From: Candidatus Nyctobacter psychrophilus
GTDB taxonomy: Bacteria; Vulcanimicrobiota; Vulcanimicrobiia; Vulcanimicrobiales; Vulcanimicrobiaceae
Direction of reading: 5' to 3'
Length of the DNA stretch: 64,000 bases
NCBI GenBank assembly: GCA_014305025.1
Contig: JACRTY010000012.1
Coordinates: forward strand, 1-64,000
In this document: in pieces, positions 25,865 to 36,343 of the stretch
Numbering within the stretch: position 1 is the first letter of the stretch
Layout: the number at the start of each line of letters is the position of its first letter
The notes under the pieces: model-generated
Database searches by the model: none
Told to the model about the DNA's origin: nothing
Seen by the model: the letters and a program-made list of their open reading frames with translations, nothing else
Made by a program: the position numbers and the translations under genes

Positions 25865-27954
25865 GCGGCGGCGACCTGCTGCAGTTTGGCCAGTTCACGC
25901 ACGTCGAAATGAACGCCGTTCTCTTCGAACCGCGGCATGTAGTGCGGCTGGACGCCCGTGTACTGAAAGTCGCCGACGATCTTCCCTTCGTCGTTGAGAC
26001 CCCGGGCTTGATAGCGCACGATCTCTTGGATCGTCACGATGTCGCCCTCCATGCCGACGACTTCGGTGACGCTGACCACCTTGCGCGAGCCGTCGCGCAT
26101 GCGTTCGATCTGCACGATCACGTCGACGGCGCTGGCGATCTGCTCGCGGATGGCCTTGACGGGCAGTTCGAAACCCGCCATCAAGACCAGCGTCTCGAGG
26201 CGGGAAAGCGCGTCGCGCGGCGTGTTGGCGTGCAACGTCGTCAACGAGCCGTCGTGGCCCGTATTCATCGCCTGCAGCATGTCGAGCGCTTCGCCGCCGC
26301 GGCACTCGCCGACGACGATGCGGTCGGGGCGCATGCGCAGTGAGTTCTTGACCAGATCGCGAATCGCAACGGCGCCTTTGCCCTCGATGTTGGCGGCGCG
26401 CGCTTCGAGGCTGACGACGTGATCCTGATTGAGCTGCAGTTCGGCGGCGTCCTCGATCGTGACGATGCGCTCGCCTTCGGGGATGAAGTTGGAGAGGATG
26501 TTGAGGAACGTCGTCTTTCCCGTGCCGGTACCGCCGCTGACGACGACGTTGAGGCGCCCCTCGACGGTGGCTTTGAGCAACCCGACGGCGTCTTGCGGGA
26601 TGGAGCCGAAGCGCACGAGGTCGTCGATGCCCAGTCGTTTGGTACCGAAGCGCCGGATCGTCAAGGTCGAGCCCTTGAGCGAGAGCGGCTCGATGATCGC
26701 GTTGACGCGGGAGCCGTCGGGCAGCCGCGCGTCGACCATCGGCGACGATTCGTCGATGCGCCGCCCTAGCGGCGCGACGATGCGTTCGATCACCAGACGA
26801 ACGTGACGATCGTCGTTGAAGGTCCGGTTCGAAAGCGTCAACTTACCCGCACGCTCGACGTAGATGCGCTTGGGGCCGTTGACCATGATTTCGGAGACGG
26901 CCGGATCGCGCATCAGATCTTCGAGCGGCCCGAGGCCGAGCTGCTCGTCGATGATCTCCTGCTTGATCTGCGCGCGTTCGGCAAGCGTCAGTTCGCCGAT
27001 GTCGGTGCGGCCTTCGAGGAGTTCGACCAGTATCGCGTCGATCGTGTCGCGCAGCTTCGAGATTTTTTCACCGTCGCTGTGGCCGCGACTGGCGGCGACG
27101 AGGTCGACGCGCGAGACCATCGCCGCATTGATCTCTTGACGAATCTTCGTGCGGCGTTCCGTTTGTGTTTGGCGCGCGAGTGCATCGTCGTCATAGACCA
27201 TAACGGTGGCAGCATCGCTGGCCGACGATTCATCGGAATCCGGCGCAACGTCGCTCGCGCTAGCGGACAACGCGCGCGTGAGGTTCGTGAACGGTGCTTC
27301 AGCCGGCGCTTCAAAGGCCTTACGCGCGAGCGCTTCGATCGCTTTGTCGTAGGCGCGGCGGTCGCGTTGATTGGGTACTTCGGCGACGACGGGAATGCCG
27401 AAAATCTTCTCCAGTTCGCGCGCTGCGATCGCCGCTTTTCCCTGCCGTGCGTTGACGACAAGCCACATCGCTCTGGCGGGAATCCCCAGCGCCGCCAGAT
27501 CGCGAATGGTCACGCGCGTTGCGGAGGTTCCCAGCATATCGGGTTCCATTACGATCATGGCGCGCGACGCGATTTTCACGAGTGGCCGGATCACGTCTCC
27601 CGCGGGTCGCGGCGCGTCAATAAACACGAGGCCGCCGCCTTCTGAAACCAGACGGCCGGCCAGTTCGGCCAGATCGCTGCGGCGCAGCGCGAAGGCGTCT
27701 TCGTACTTGTCGACCAGCTCGACGACTTCGATGTTTCCGACGCGAGCCACCGCGTAGATCGAATTGCTTCGATTCACGTTGAGGGCCCGAATGCCGTCGC
27801 TCAGTTCCCCGACGCTGCGGCGGCCGCTGAGATCGGCGTCGACGACGGCCGCTCCATGTCCGAGACGGGCCGTCGCGCGGGCCAACTCGACGGCGAGCGT
27901 CGTCGTGCCGCAGCCGCCCTTGGAACCGACGAGGAGAAGAGCGGAACTGCTCAG
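25858..27954 (-). CDS. CpaE/TadZ-CpaF/TadA fusion ATPase
   Basis: One frame encodes two normally separate Tad proteins, about 698 aa in all. The N-terminal ~205 residues are MinD/ParA-like: [18 protein letters not shown] (deviant Walker A as in CpaE, GTT in place of GKT), VVDADLSG and [10 protein letters not shown]. An acidic variable linker follows (about 215-260). The CpaF part has Walker [14 protein letters not shown] (about 473-480), [15 protein letters not shown] and the His box [12 protein letters not shown]. The frame is open upstream of TTG 27885, and the P-loop lies in that extension. The best start is therefore CTG 27954, preceded by GGAGG at 6 nt and overlapping the cpaB stop. It powers pilus assembly and probably also polar localisation. 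Confidence 0.88.
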   Translation of the reverse strand: MSSSALLLVGSKGGCGTTTLAVELARATARLGHGAAVVDADLSGRRSVGELSDGIRALNVNRSNSIYAVARVGNIEVVELVDKYEDAFALRRSDLAELAGRLVSEGGGLVFIDAPRPAGDVIRPLVKIASRAMIVMEPDMLGTSATRVTIRDLAALGIPARAMWLVVNARQGKAAIAARELEKIFGIPVVAEVPNQRDRRAYDKAIEALARKAFEAPAEAPFTNLTRALSASASDVAPDSDESSASDAATVMVYDDDALARQTQTERRTKIRQEINAAMVSRVDLVAASRGHSDGEKISKLRDTIDAILVELLEGRTDIGELTLAERAQIKQEIIDEQLGLGPLEDLMRDPAVSEIMVNGPKRIYVERAGKLTLSNRTFNDDRHVRLVIERIVAPLGRRIDESSPMVDARLPDGSRVNAIIEPLSLKGSTLTIRRFGTKRLGIDDLVRFGSIPQDAVGLLKATVEGRLNVVVSGGTGTGKTTFLNILSNFIPEGERIVTIEDAAELQLNQDHVVSLEARAANIEGKGAVAIRDLVKNSLRMRPDRIVVGECRGGEALDMLQAMNTGHDGSLTTLHANTPRDALSRLETLVLMAGFELPVKAIREQIASAVDVIVQIERMRDGSRKVVSVTEVVGMEGDIVTIQEIVRYQARGLNDEGKIVGDFQYTGVQPHYMPRFEENGVHFDVRELAKLQQVAAAW

Positions 27955-28826
27955 CGGACGCCTCCGACCACCTGGTCGCCTTCGATCACGATGATGCCGG
28001 TCGGCTTGACAGCCGGCGCGGGAACGCGTACCGCGGGCGGGGGGACGGGGTTTGGCGGCGGCGCCACGTTCGCCGGCGGCGGGGCCGGCGGCGGCGCTGC
28101 GGGAGCATCGGTCGGTAGAACCAGCGATTCGGCCCCATAACTGCGAATGGGCTCGGTCGGCGAGCGCAAAGCCAAGCGTAACGTCGTGTTGAGGTCGGCG
28201 AAGGTCAGGAGGTCGGCTTGGTCAGGCGTCACCGCCAGGGTGACGACGTCGGGGGCGCTGCCGCTCGTCGTCGGCTGCCCCGGCGCCGGGCTGGGTTGGG
28301 CTCCCGGCTCAAGGGTCGAATTGACCGCCAAGACAAGCGCTCCGCGGATGATCGTCCGCGTCGGCAGGTTCTTGCTGCTCTTGTTGACGGAAGCCATGAC
28401 ATCGACCCGATCGCCGGGTTGGACCAGTCCCGAAACCGACTTGACCAGGTCCATCGGGATCGAAACGGCCCGCATGCCCGGCTTGAGCTTCCCGGTGATG
28501 CCGATGGCGGCGGGCTGGCCGACCTCGGAGTCGGTGATCGTCGAGCCCTCCCGGATCGAGACGAGCGCGAGGTCGCCTTCGGCGGCATGCGGGTCGCTCA
28601 GCGCTCCGGGCTCCACTTGGGTAACGGGGCGGGTAACCTTGGTTAGCATCTCGGGCGCGATCTTGGCGCGCGCCGGAATGTCGACGCTCGCGATCAAGAC
28701 GGGCTTGGTCTCGACGACGGCCGGCTGCGTCGAGCGATCGACGGCGGTCAAGTACCGTACCGTCAATAGCCCTGCCGCCACGGCGACGACGACGGCGATG
28801 ATCATGGTGATGCGGCGACTATTCAA
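27951..28826 (-). CDS. cpaB: Flp pilus assembly protein CpaB/RcpC
   Basis: 291 aa with one N-terminal membrane helix ([16 protein letters not shown]) and then the SAF domain ([19 protein letters not shown], about 43-61). The RcpC-type core follows: [27 protein letters not shown], a signature of the family. The C terminus is rich in Pro. CpaB acts in the periplasm, linking the secretin to the inner-membrane machine. It is the first gene of the main tad operon, with 246 bp upstream to the next start, which should hold the promoter. Confidence 0.94.
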   Translation of the reverse strand: MNSRRITMIIAVVVAVAAGLLTVRYLTAVDRSTQPAVVETKPVLIASVDIPARAKIAPEMLTKVTRPVTQVEPGALSDPHAAEGDLALVSIREGSTITDSEVGQPAAIGITGKLKPGMRAVSIPMDLVKSVSGLVQPGDRVDVMASVNKSSKNLPTRTIIRGALVLAVNSTLEPGAQPSPAPGQPTTSGSAPDVVTLAVTPDQADLLTFADLNTTLRLALRSPTEPIRSYGAESLVLPTDAPAAPPPAPPPANVAPPPNPVPPPAVRVPAPAVKPTGIIVIEGDQVVGGVR

Positions 28827-29072
28827 GACGGCCCTCGATCGGTGCGGCGAGCATGCCGACGCGAGACCGAGCCGAGCGTCGTAAGCGTTCGACCGAGCGT
28901 GCGCCGGCGTTAGGAAAGCGTATCGCCTAAATCATCGGCGTCCGGGGTGGCGTTCTTTATCGGCCCGAACGCGGCAGCGCAATCCGGCGCGCCGCCGGTC
29001 GCGCTTCGGAAAGGCGGATTAGAAAGTCGCGCGTCTCAGGCTTTCCTAAGGGGACGCCGGTATGCTGCGGGC

Positions 29073-29615
29073 ATGAACAGACGTTTCGCTTCCCTTGCCT
29101 TCGCGGCGGCGCTCGTGCCGACCGCAGCCCTGGCGCAGTCTGCGCCGCCGCCCGGACCGATGGGCGCACCCAGCGCCGAGCAGCGTTCGACCATGGAGCA
29201 GATGCATCAGCAGTTCGCTCAAATGCACCAGCAGGCTCGTGCCCAGATGCTGGCCGCGCTGACGCCGCAACACCGCGCGTTCGTCGGTAACGTCGTCAGC
29301 CAGCTCGCGGTCGCCGTGACGCCGAACCGGCAAGCTGCCGCCGCGCAGATCGATGCCGCGCTCACGCCGTCCGAGAAACAGTCGATTCTCAACATCCATA
29401 CGACGCTGAAAAACAACGCGCGCGGCATGATGGCCGCGCAACGGGCGCGCTTCGAGGCCTCAATGTCGCCCGATCAGCGCGCCGCGATGCAGTCGCGGCA
29501 TGCGGGCGAGCGCGGTGGGTGGGAATCGCGGGAACACGTTGCGCAAGACCCGGGCGAGATTCTGCTCCGCACGCTCTTTGGCGGCGAAGGCGGGCACGTG
29601 GGGATGCACCCGTAA
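29073..29615 (+). CDS. Periplasmic Spy/CpxP-like protein
   Basis: 180 aa from the ATG at 29073, which begins a clear signal peptide (NRRFASLAFAAALVPTAALA). An open frame extending to 28947 is probably untranslated. The mature part is helical and rich in Met, Gln and His. It has two LTP.-type motifs (ALTPQHRAFV and ALTPSEKQSIL) similar to the LTxxQ repeats of Spy/CpxP, periplasmic chaperones induced by envelope stress. Assignment rests on composition and motifs only. Confidence 0.55.
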   Translation: MNRRFASLAFAAALVPTAALAQSAPPPGPMGAPSAEQRSTMEQMHQQFAQMHQQARAQMLAALTPQHRAFVGNVVSQLAVAVTPNRQAAAAQIDAALTPSEKQSILNIHTTLKNNARGMMAAQRARFEASMSPDQRAAMQSRHAGERGGWESREHVAQDPGEILLRTLFGGEGGHVGMHP

Positions 29616-29692
29616 GAAAGGCTGCGGGCTGTGCAGTCTTGACGCCGTCCCTTACGGGTAAAACACAAGCGTTATGCTATAAATGGTGAGTG

Positions 29693-29724
29693 AAGCGGCG
29701 TCCGTTCAAGAACGGGCGTCGCTT
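29693..29724 (+). terminator. Stem-loop between the Spy-like gene and catalase
   Basis: Arms of 15 nt (29693-29707 and 29710-29724) pair completely at the RNA level if two G-U pairs are allowed. A short AT-rich stretch follows. It lies 78 bp after the Spy-like stop and may terminate that transcript or structure the catalase leader. The rest of the 29616-29868 gap shows no gene. Confidence 0.5.
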
Positions 29725-29868
29725 TAAGATTTCTTGGCTGTGACGTTGCGGTGCGGACAAACGGGAAGAATGCAGGGACGCGGCTCTCCCAGGATGATCG
29801 CGTCCATGTGCAAATGATTAGAGTCCCTTCCTGTCGCCCGGCGACGAGAGGCTAGAAAGAAAGGCTCC

Positions 29869-31530
29869 ATGAGCGACGAGCACATTCTCACCACCCGTCA
29901 AGGCCATCCCGTCCGCGATAATCAGTCGACCCGCACGGTCGGCGAGCGCGGACCGGCGACCCTCGAAAACTACCAATTTATCGAAAAGATCACGCACTTC
30001 GACCGCGAGCGTATTCCCGAGCGCGTCGTCCATGCGCGCGGCGCTGCGGCCAAGGGCTACTTCGAGCCCTACGGCACGATCGGCGAGGAGCCGGCGACGA
30101 AATACACGCGCGCCAAAGTGCTGACCGAAACCGGCAAGAAGACGCCCGTCTTCGTGCGCTTCTCAACGGTCATCCACAGCAAGGACTCGCCCGAGACGTT
30201 GCGCGACCCGCGCGGTTTCGCGGTCAAATTCTACACCGAAGACGGCAACTGGGACATCGTCGGCAACAACCTCAAGGTCTTCTTCATCCGCGATGCCATC
30301 AAGTTCCCCGACTTCATCCACGCGTTCAAGCCCGACCCCGTGACCAACCAGCAGACGCCGAACCGGCAGTTCGACTTCATTAGCTTGCACCCCGAGTCGA
30401 TCCACATGATCACCTTCCTGTTCGGTCCGCGCGGCATCCCGGCGAACTACCGCGAACAAGAAGGCGCGGGTGTCAACACCTACAAGCTCGTCAACGATGC
30501 GGGCGAGGCGGTGCTCTGCAAGTTCCACTGGATTCCCAAACAAGGCGTCCGCTCGCTGACGCAAGGTGAGGCCAGCGCCATCCAGGCGACCGACTTCAGT
30601 CATGCGACGCGCGACCTCTACGACTCGATCGAGAAGGGCGATTACCCCGAGTGGGAGTTCCAGGTCCAGCTCATGCCGGACGGCCCGCATGACGAACTCG
30701 ATTTCGATCCGCTCGACGACACGAAGACCTGGCCCGAGGATCTGTTCCCGATGCTTCCGGCCGGTCGTATGGTGCTTGACGAAAATCCCAAGAGCGTGTT
30801 CGCCGAAACCGAGCAGTCGGCGTTCGGCACGGGCGTCCTCGTCGACGGCGTCGATTTCAGCGACGACAAGATGCTGGTTGGCCGTACGCTCTCGTACTCG
30901 GATACGCAGCGCTACCGCGTCGGCCCGAACTACCTGCAGCTTCCGGTCAATCGCGGCAAGAACGACGTGCGCACCAATCAGCGCGACGGGCAGATGACCT
31001 ACGTCGTGGACAACGCCGGCGAAAACCCGCACGTCAACTACGAGCCCAGTACGCTCGGCGGCCTCAAAGAAGCGCCGCAGAAAACCGAATACACGCCGTG
31101 GGTCGAAGGTAATCTCGAGCGCAAACGCATCTCGCGTACGGAAGACGATTACAAGCAGGCGGGTGAGTTGTTTCGTTCATACGACGAGCGGCACCGCAAC
31201 GACTTGATCGCAAATTTGGTCGGCAGCCTCAAGAAGTGCGACAAGCACATCGCGGAACGGATGGTGTGGCACTTCTGGCACGCCGACGAGGATTACGGGC
31301 GTCTGGTCGCCGAGGGCGTCGGCGTCGACCTCGAAGCCGCCAAGAAGCTGCCGCCGCTCGAGGGTCAGCCTGCGCCGGGCACGCGCGGCGATGGTAGTGC
31401 GCAGACGAGCGGCACCGCGGGCAACGGGCGCACGAACGGCGCGCGCAACGGCAAGGTGGTGCTCGATGCCGGCAACGGCAGCGCCAAGCCGAAGTTCCGT
31501 GAGATGGCGGGCTCCGGCAAAGGAAAGTAA
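29869..31530 (+). CDS. Monofunctional haem catalase
   Basis: Decomposes hydrogen peroxide to water and oxygen. The 553-aa small-subunit type enzyme has distal His55 in [16 protein letters not shown], the active-site Asn in [12 protein letters not shown] (about 134-135) and the haem-ligand Tyr region [15 protein letters not shown] (about 341-355). VRFSTV and [11 protein letters not shown] are typical too. The last ~40 residues are a Gly/Asn/Ala-rich tail after the conserved domain. It stands alone between strong hairpins. It is probably cytoplasmic, as no signal peptide is present. Confidence 0.96.
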   Translation: MSDEHILTTRQGHPVRDNQSTRTVGERGPATLENYQFIEKITHFDRERIPERVVHARGAAAKGYFEPYGTIGEEPATKYTRAKVLTETGKKTPVFVRFSTVIHSKDSPETLRDPRGFAVKFYTEDGNWDIVGNNLKVFFIRDAIKFPDFIHAFKPDPVTNQQTPNRQFDFISLHPESIHMITFLFGPRGIPANYREQEGAGVNTYKLVNDAGEAVLCKFHWIPKQGVRSLTQGEASAIQATDFSHATRDLYDSIEKGDYPEWEFQVQLMPDGPHDELDFDPLDDTKTWPEDLFPMLPAGRMVLDENPKSVFAETEQSAFGTGVLVDGVDFSDDKMLVGRTLSYSDTQRYRVGPNYLQLPVNRGKNDVRTNQRDGQMTYVVDNAGENPHVNYEPSTLGGLKEAPQKTEYTPWVEGNLERKRISRTEDDYKQAGELFRSYDERHRNDLIANLVGSLKKCDKHIAERMVWHFWHADEDYGRLVAEGVGVDLEAAKKLPPLEGQPAPGTRGDGSAQTSGTAGNGRTNGARNGKVVLDAGNGSAKPKFREMAGSGKGK

Positions 31531-31567
31531 GGATCCGACGCACGAGGCGTCACCCCCCGTTAGTCCC

Positions 31568-31600
31568 TCAGGGCGCTCGGACAGAGTTCGGGCGCCCTGA
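31568..31600 (+). terminator. Terminator-like hairpin after catalase
   Basis: A 14-bp stem (31568-31581 with 31587-31600, two G-U pairs) around a 5-nt loop, 37 bp after the catalase stop. There is no U tract on the plus strand. It also lies beyond the end of comEC and may act in both directions. Confidence 0.55.
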
Positions 31601-31659
31601 ACGTCTGGGACTGCGTTCGTCCGAGTTCTAAGCGCCGGGCGATCTCGCGTGTTGCAGGC

Positions 31660-33978
31660 TTATTGATGGTCGCTTTCATGCAGCCACCGGCTGACGTGAA
31701 AGGCGAAGCCGTCGCTGTCGATCGTGATCGCGCCGTCCCGGTCGGTTCGGTACACGCGTACCGCCTTTTCGTCGAGCGTTGTGAGTGTCGCAGGCGACGG
31801 ATGTCCGAAAAGATTGTCGCGCCCGACGGATATGATGCCCACACGGGGAGCTACGGCGCGCACGAAAGCCGGCGTGGTGCCGTACGCGCTACCGTGGTGC
31901 CCGATTTTCAGAACATCGGCGTGCAGGTCGCCGCGCTGGAGGAGCCGTTCCTCGGTTTCCGCACCGGCATCGCCGGTGAAAAGCATCCGAAACCTACGAT
32001 ACTCGAGGCGGAAGACGAGCGAGTTGTTGTTGATGTCGTTGCGCGAGCCGACGATGTACGGATACGTCGGACCGTAGAAGCGGAAGGTCACGCCGTCGTC
32101 GGTGCGCCACACGTCGCCACCGCGCGGTTCGAGCATGCGTACATGGGTCTTGGCCGCTACGTCGAGCGCATCGTGATAGGCGCTGCCGGGGTACGTTTGC
32201 CCGCTATCGGCAAATGCATCGCCGCCGAGCGCGCGTAACACCGGGGCGATTCCCCCAGCATGGTCTCCATGTGGATGCGACAGAACGATGGCGTTCAGAC
32301 GATGGATGCCGGCGCGCACCAGAAACGGCACGACCACTCGCGTTCCGACATCTTCGGCGCTCGAGGTCCCCGCCAGCTGCGGGCCGCGTTCGAGCCGGCC
32401 GCCGGCATCGACGAGAAACGCATGCCCCGAAGGCGTGCGAATCAGCAGCGCATCGGCTTGGCCGACGTCGATTGCCGTTATCACGAGATCGTGGTTGACG
32501 GCGCGCGGCGGCCACAAGCAGAGTGCGGACGCGCCGGCGATTGCCGCCGCAGCAAGTATAAAGCGACGGCGAGCGAGCGCAAGTGTAGCGACGATGAGGC
32601 TCGCATCGTAGACGGCGAGGGTCCACCACGGCGGTGGCGTCGCGATGACGTGCGCGCCGGGCAGACCACCGACGAAGTGCACGACGCCGACGATCCAGTC
32701 CAGCAGCGTCCGTTCGATGTTTGCGAAAAGGTGCGCGAGGAGCGGTAGCGGCGCTGCAGCCAGTTCAGCGAAGCCGCAAAGCATCGCGGCGCCCACGACC
32801 GGGACGACGAGTGCATTGGCCAGCGGCGCGTACGGTGCGATCACGAGAAACGCGCTTGCCGTCAGCGGCCACGTCCCCAACTGTGCCGCGCACGCGACGC
32901 CGCCCAGTTCAGCGATGAGTTCGGGTGCGCCGCACGTTGCGATCGCGGCGGCGAACGGTTTCGCGAACGCGAAGATCGCGGCGACGCACGAAAACGACAG
33001 CGCGAAGGAGACCGATTCTACGGACGATGGGCGCAGGGCGCCCAGGACGATGGAGGCCAGCGCCAGGGCATTCCAGGAATACGGCTGCCGTCCGGCGGCG
33101 CGCGCCAGCAGCGCGAACGAAAGCATCGTCGCCGCGCGCACTGAGGGCAGATGCGCCCCGCTGAAGACGGCATACGCCCAGACGACGCCGATCGTCGTCA
33201 GCGAGCCCGGTACGCGTCCGATGCCGCAGGCGCGCAACAGAGCCAGGGCGAGCACGGCAACGACGCCGAGATGCAAGCCCGCCGTCACTAAAACGTGCAC
33301 CGTGCCCGTGTCTTGGAATTCCGCGCGTAGTTCGGGTGCAAGTTGACCGCGTTCGCCCCATAACGCCCCCGCGAGTATCGTCGCATCGGGCTCGCCGAGT
33401 TCAGCGTGCAGCCGGCGCGATGCCCAATCACGCAGCCGCGGCATCCATAGCGTCGCATCCCGGACGTCGGTGGGTCCGCGGGCGAGGACATGCGCGCGCG
33501 CGACGTGCCACGCGACGCCGCGTTCAGCTTCGAGTTCGCGCGACGACGGCTCACCGGGATTACGCGTCTCGTCGAATGGTTCGCGCTTACCGCGCAGCAA
33601 CAGGCGCGTGCCGATCGGATCGGCCGGCTGCGGAAGTGATGTGGTTCCGAACGTGCCGTCGTCAAAGCGCAGGGTTGCTTCGTAGCGGTCCTCGCTGGGC
33701 GCGCCGACGGCGACGAGCAGGGCCGACATCCGCGTCGTATGCGGGTCACCGGCCGTCTGCGCAGGATGTGCCCCAGAGCGCGCATCGAGCGCCCCCAGAG
33801 CCAGGGCAGCGACGGCAGCGGCAGCGTATGTGCGGACGCCACGTGGGATGGCACCGAGTGCGATGGCCACCCCCGCGATGAGCGCAAGGACAAGCATTGC
33901 ACCGCCGCAGCCGTGCCGCCCGGCCTCGATCCCGGCCAGGAATGCCAATGCCGGCAGAACGAGGTGCGCGCGCCCCAC
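31660..33978 (-). CDS. comEC: DNA uptake channel ComEC/Rec2
   Basis: A 772-aa inner-membrane protein that moves single-stranded DNA into the cytoplasm during natural transformation. After N-terminal helices and an OB-like region, the competence domain starts at DTGTVHVLVTAGLHLGV (about residues 225-241). The C-terminal metallo-beta-lactamase-like domain (from about 510) contains ITAIDVGQADALLI, FLVDAGG and the metal motif LSHPHGDHAGG. Complete domain order supports function. It is divergent from the epimerase at 34023, with 44 bp between starts. comEA lies 5 kb away at 39172. Confidence 0.94.
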   Translation of the reverse strand: MGRAHLVLPALAFLAGIEAGRHGCGGAMLVLALIAGVAIALGAIPRGVRTYAAAAVAALALGALDARSGAHPAQTAGDPHTTRMSALLVAVGAPSEDRYEATLRFDDGTFGTTSLPQPADPIGTRLLLRGKREPFDETRNPGEPSSRELEAERGVAWHVARAHVLARGPTDVRDATLWMPRLRDWASRRLHAELGEPDATILAGALWGERGQLAPELRAEFQDTGTVHVLVTAGLHLGVVAVLALALLRACGIGRVPGSLTTIGVVWAYAVFSGAHLPSVRAATMLSFALLARAAGRQPYSWNALALASIVLGALRPSSVESVSFALSFSCVAAIFAFAKPFAAAIATCGAPELIAELGGVACAAQLGTWPLTASAFLVIAPYAPLANALVVPVVGAAMLCGFAELAAAPLPLLAHLFANIERTLLDWIVGVVHFVGGLPGAHVIATPPPWWTLAVYDASLIVATLALARRRFILAAAAIAGASALCLWPPRAVNHDLVITAIDVGQADALLIRTPSGHAFLVDAGGRLERGPQLAGTSSAEDVGTRVVVPFLVRAGIHRLNAIVLSHPHGDHAGGIAPVLRALGGDAFADSGQTYPGSAYHDALDVAAKTHVRMLEPRGGDVWRTDDGVTFRFYGPTYPYIVGSRNDINNNSLVFRLEYRRFRMLFTGDAGAETEERLLQRGDLHADVLKIGHHGSAYGTTPAFVRAVAPRVGIISVGRDNLFGHPSPATLTTLDEKAVRVYRTDRDGAITIDSDGFAFHVSRWLHESDHQ

Positions 33979-34022
33979 GTGCCGATAATCGCGACGGCGG
34001 CCGCTCGCGGCAAGGGAGTTTC

Positions 34023-34988
34023 ATGCGCATCATCGTCACCGGCGGCGCCGGCTTCATCGGGTCACACGTCGTCGACGCCTACGTCGCCGCGGGGCACGAG
34101 GTCGCCGTCATCGACAACTTATGGGAGCACGGCGGCGGCCGGCGGGAGAACGTCAACGCGCGCGCGACGTTCGTCGAAGCCGACATCCGCGATGACGCCC
34201 TTGGGCGCCTGTTCGCCGACTTCCGGCCCGACCTCGTCAGCCATCACGCGGCCCAGCACAGCGTCGCGATCAGCTCCCGCGATCCCGTCTTCGACGCCCA
34301 GATCAACGTACTCGGACTGCTCAACGTCTTAGAAAACAGCGTGCGAGCAGGTGCTAAGAAAGTGATCTTCGCGTCGAGTGGGGCGACGTTCGGCGAACCG
34401 GAGGAACTGCCGATCAGCGAGGCGACGCCGCAGCGGCCAGAATCGCCGTACGCGATCACCAAGATGGTCGCCGAGCACTACTTGCGGTTTTACCGCAACG
34501 AGCATGGACTGGATTTCACGGCGCTGCGGTACGGCAACGTGTATGGTCCCCGCCAGGATCCAAACGGCGAAGCCGGCGTCGTCTCGATCTTCATCGGACG
34601 GTTTCTCGCGCACGAAGGCGTCAAAATTTTCTGGGACGGCGAACAGACGCGCGATTACATTTATGTCGGTGACGTCGTGCGCGCGAATGTGTGCGCGCTC
34701 GAGCGCGGCAGTGCGGGCGCGTACTGCATCGGCACGGGGTCGAAGACAAGCGTCAACGCCATCTATCGCGCGCTCGTGGACGTCACCGGCTTCGAAGCGC
34801 CGATCGAGCGGTTGCCGCGGCGCCCCGGCGACGTGCGCGACGCCCAGTTCGACCCGTCGCTCGCCAACCTCGAACTCGACTGGCAACCGCAGGTCGACCT
34901 GCTCGAAGGCATGCGCCGAACCTACGAGTTTTTTCGCGACAAGGAGCCTTCGCGTGCAGGCTCCTTGTCGGGTAGACGCGGCGCGTAG
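34023..34988 (+). CDS. NAD-dependent sugar epimerase/dehydratase (GalE-like)
   Basis: 321 aa from the ATG at 34023. An extended SDR with GGAGFIGSH at the N terminus (NAD-binding), DIRDDA, HHAAQHSV, SSGATFGEP and the catalytic SPYAITKMVAEHY (Tyr about 143, Lys about 147). ALRYGNVYGPRQDP is the typical UDP-glucose 4-epimerase follow-up. It probably makes an activated hexose for envelope or pilus glycans, but substrate specificity cannot be read. An exact inverted repeat sits in its last codons, 2 bp before the next gene. Confidence 0.88.
   Translation: MRIIVTGGAGFIGSHVVDAYVAAGHEVAVIDNLWEHGGGRRENVNARATFVEADIRDDALGRLFADFRPDLVSHHAAQHSVAISSRDPVFDAQINVLGLLNVLENSVRAGAKKVIFASSGATFGEPEELPISEATPQRPESPYAITKMVAEHYLRFYRNEHGLDFTALRYGNVYGPRQDPNGEAGVVSIFIGRFLAHEGVKIFWDGEQTRDYIYVGDVVRANVCALERGSAGAYCIGTGSKTSVNAIYRALVDVTGFEAPIERLPRRPGDVRDAQFDPSLANLELDWQPQVDLLEGMRRTYEFFRDKEPSRAGSLSGRRGA
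34937..34970 (+). repeat. Perfect inverted repeat at the epimerase 3' end
   Basis: Arms 34937-34949 and 34958-34970 are exact 13-bp complements around an 8-nt loop, inside the coding region. No U tract follows on either strand. It could stabilise the upstream message or attenuate the downstream dehydrogenase. Confidence 0.7.
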
Positions 34989-34990
34989 CG

Positions 34991-35794
34991 GTGCCGGCGG
35001 ATTTCATCGACCTTACCGGACGGGTCAGCATCGTTACGGGCGCTGCCCACGGTATCGGTGCCGCGACGGCGCTTGAACTTGCGCGAGCGGGCTCGGCGGT
35101 TGCGCTCTTCGATCTCGATGGCGACGAGGCGAGCCACGCGGCGGCCGGCATCGAGGCGGAAACCGGTGTGACGGCGCGCGGCTATGCCGTCGACGTGCGT
35201 AAGGCGGAATTGGTCAAGCAGATGTGCGATGCGGTAGCGGAAGACTTCGGTTCGCTCGACCACCTGATCAATAACGCGGGCATCCAACATGTCGCACCGC
35301 TTCCGGAATTCCCCGACACTGCCTGGGACGACGTTATCGCCGTCAACCTCGACGGCGTTTTCTATGCGACCAAGGCCGCGTGGCCGCACATGGTTGCGCG
35401 CAATCGCGGGCGAATCGTCAACATGGCAAGCGTCCACGGCATCGTCGCCTCGCCATATAAGCCGGCGTATGTCGCCGCCAAGCACGCCGTCGTCGGTTTC
35501 ACGCGCGCCGCGGCTCTCGAAGGTGCCGACCACGGCATCACCGTCAACGCGGTCTGCCCCGGCGCCGTCATGACGGACCTCGTGCGCGCGCAAGCGCCGT
35601 ACCTGGTTCGCACGTACGGCGGCGACATCGGCGAAGACGAGGCTCTCGAACGCGCGTTTCTGGACGCCATGCCGAGTAAAACGTTCATCGACCCGCAAGA
35701 GGTCGCGCAGCTCTGCGCCTACCTCTGCTCCGACGCCGCGCGCTCGATCACCGGAGCCCCGATATCGATCGACGGCGGCTGGGCGGCGCACTAA
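34991..35794 (+). CDS. bdhA: 3-hydroxybutyrate dehydrogenase (SDR family)
   Basis: Interconverts D-3-hydroxybutyrate and acetoacetate with NAD, usually in polyhydroxybutyrate turnover. 267 aa with the SDR cofactor site TGAAHGIG (about 16-23) and NNAGIQHVAPL. The catalytic set includes Ser in NMASVHGIVASPYK and YVAAKHAVVG (Tyr and Lys). CPGAVMTDLVRAQ and the terminal IDGGWAAH match classic BdhA enzymes closely. It starts 3 bp after the epimerase, so it is likely co-transcribed, although the two functions are not obviously related. Confidence 0.87.
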   Translation: MPADFIDLTGRVSIVTGAAHGIGAATALELARAGSAVALFDLDGDEASHAAAGIEAETGVTARGYAVDVRKAELVKQMCDAVAEDFGSLDHLINNAGIQHVAPLPEFPDTAWDDVIAVNLDGVFYATKAAWPHMVARNRGRIVNMASVHGIVASPYKPAYVAAKHAVVGFTRAAALEGADHGITVNAVCPGAVMTDLVRAQAPYLVRTYGGDIGEDEALERAFLDAMPSKTFIDPQEVAQLCAYLCSDAARSITGAPISIDGGWAAH

Positions 35795-35908
35795 AACTAA
35801 AAGGTCGCGTCGCGCGGCAGCGCGGCTCGATTATGCACCGCGCCGTGAACGCAATCTCCGACAGCACGGAAAGCCCGGCGGCGGCTTGGTCTGTAAGCGA
35901 CCGGTTCG

Positions 35909-36343
35909 TTGAAGTGGTTGCCTTCGTGTTGCCGCTGGGCGAGGTCAGCAACTCTGCCGCTTCCCTTGCATAAATTGTTTCTGTACGGGAACTCCGTGCG
36001 CTCGATGCTTGCCGAAATAACATTGGCAGACTTCCGGCGAGATGCCATCCGCGAGAAGGCGGCACGCTACGACATTCAATGCATGTCGGAAGCGACGGCG
36101 CGCCTCCTGGAGTGCGACCCGCAGATCGTGAAGCGCCATCCCAATGTGCCATGGCAACAAATTCGTGCGATTAGTAACGTCATTCGACACCGGTACGGCA
36201 AGGTGGATGCATTCATCATCTGGGACGCCGTGACTCGTAATGATCTCACCGATCTCGTTGCTATCGCCGCGCAAGAGCTGGCCGCTGTTCGCATGAGGAA
36301 TGCAAGCCACGTCGACTGGAATCGCATTTCGAGCGCTTTATAG
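35909..36343 (+). CDS. HepT-like (DUF86) toxin-domain remnant
   Basis: A 144-aa open frame; the first ~28 residues look spurious and a start near GTG 35996 is possible. From there the protein resembles HepT ribonuclease-type toxins (DUF86): LADFRRDAIREKAARYDIQCMSEA, then HPNVPWQQI, SNVIRHRYGKVDAFIIWDAV and DLTDLVAIAAQEL. The first helix of the family is missing. The catalytic RNxxxHxY motif reads SNVIRHRY, with Arg replaced by Ser. No MntA-type nucleotidyltransferase partner is present. I regard it as a probable inactive remnant. 35795-35908 holds no gene I can support. Confidence 0.45.
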   Translation: MKWLPSCCRWARSATLPLPLHKLFLYGNSVRSMLAEITLADFRRDAIREKAARYDIQCMSEATARLLECDPQIVKRHPNVPWQQIRAISNVIRHRYGKVDAFIIWDAVTRNDLTDLVAIAAQELAAVRMRNASHVDWNRISSAL

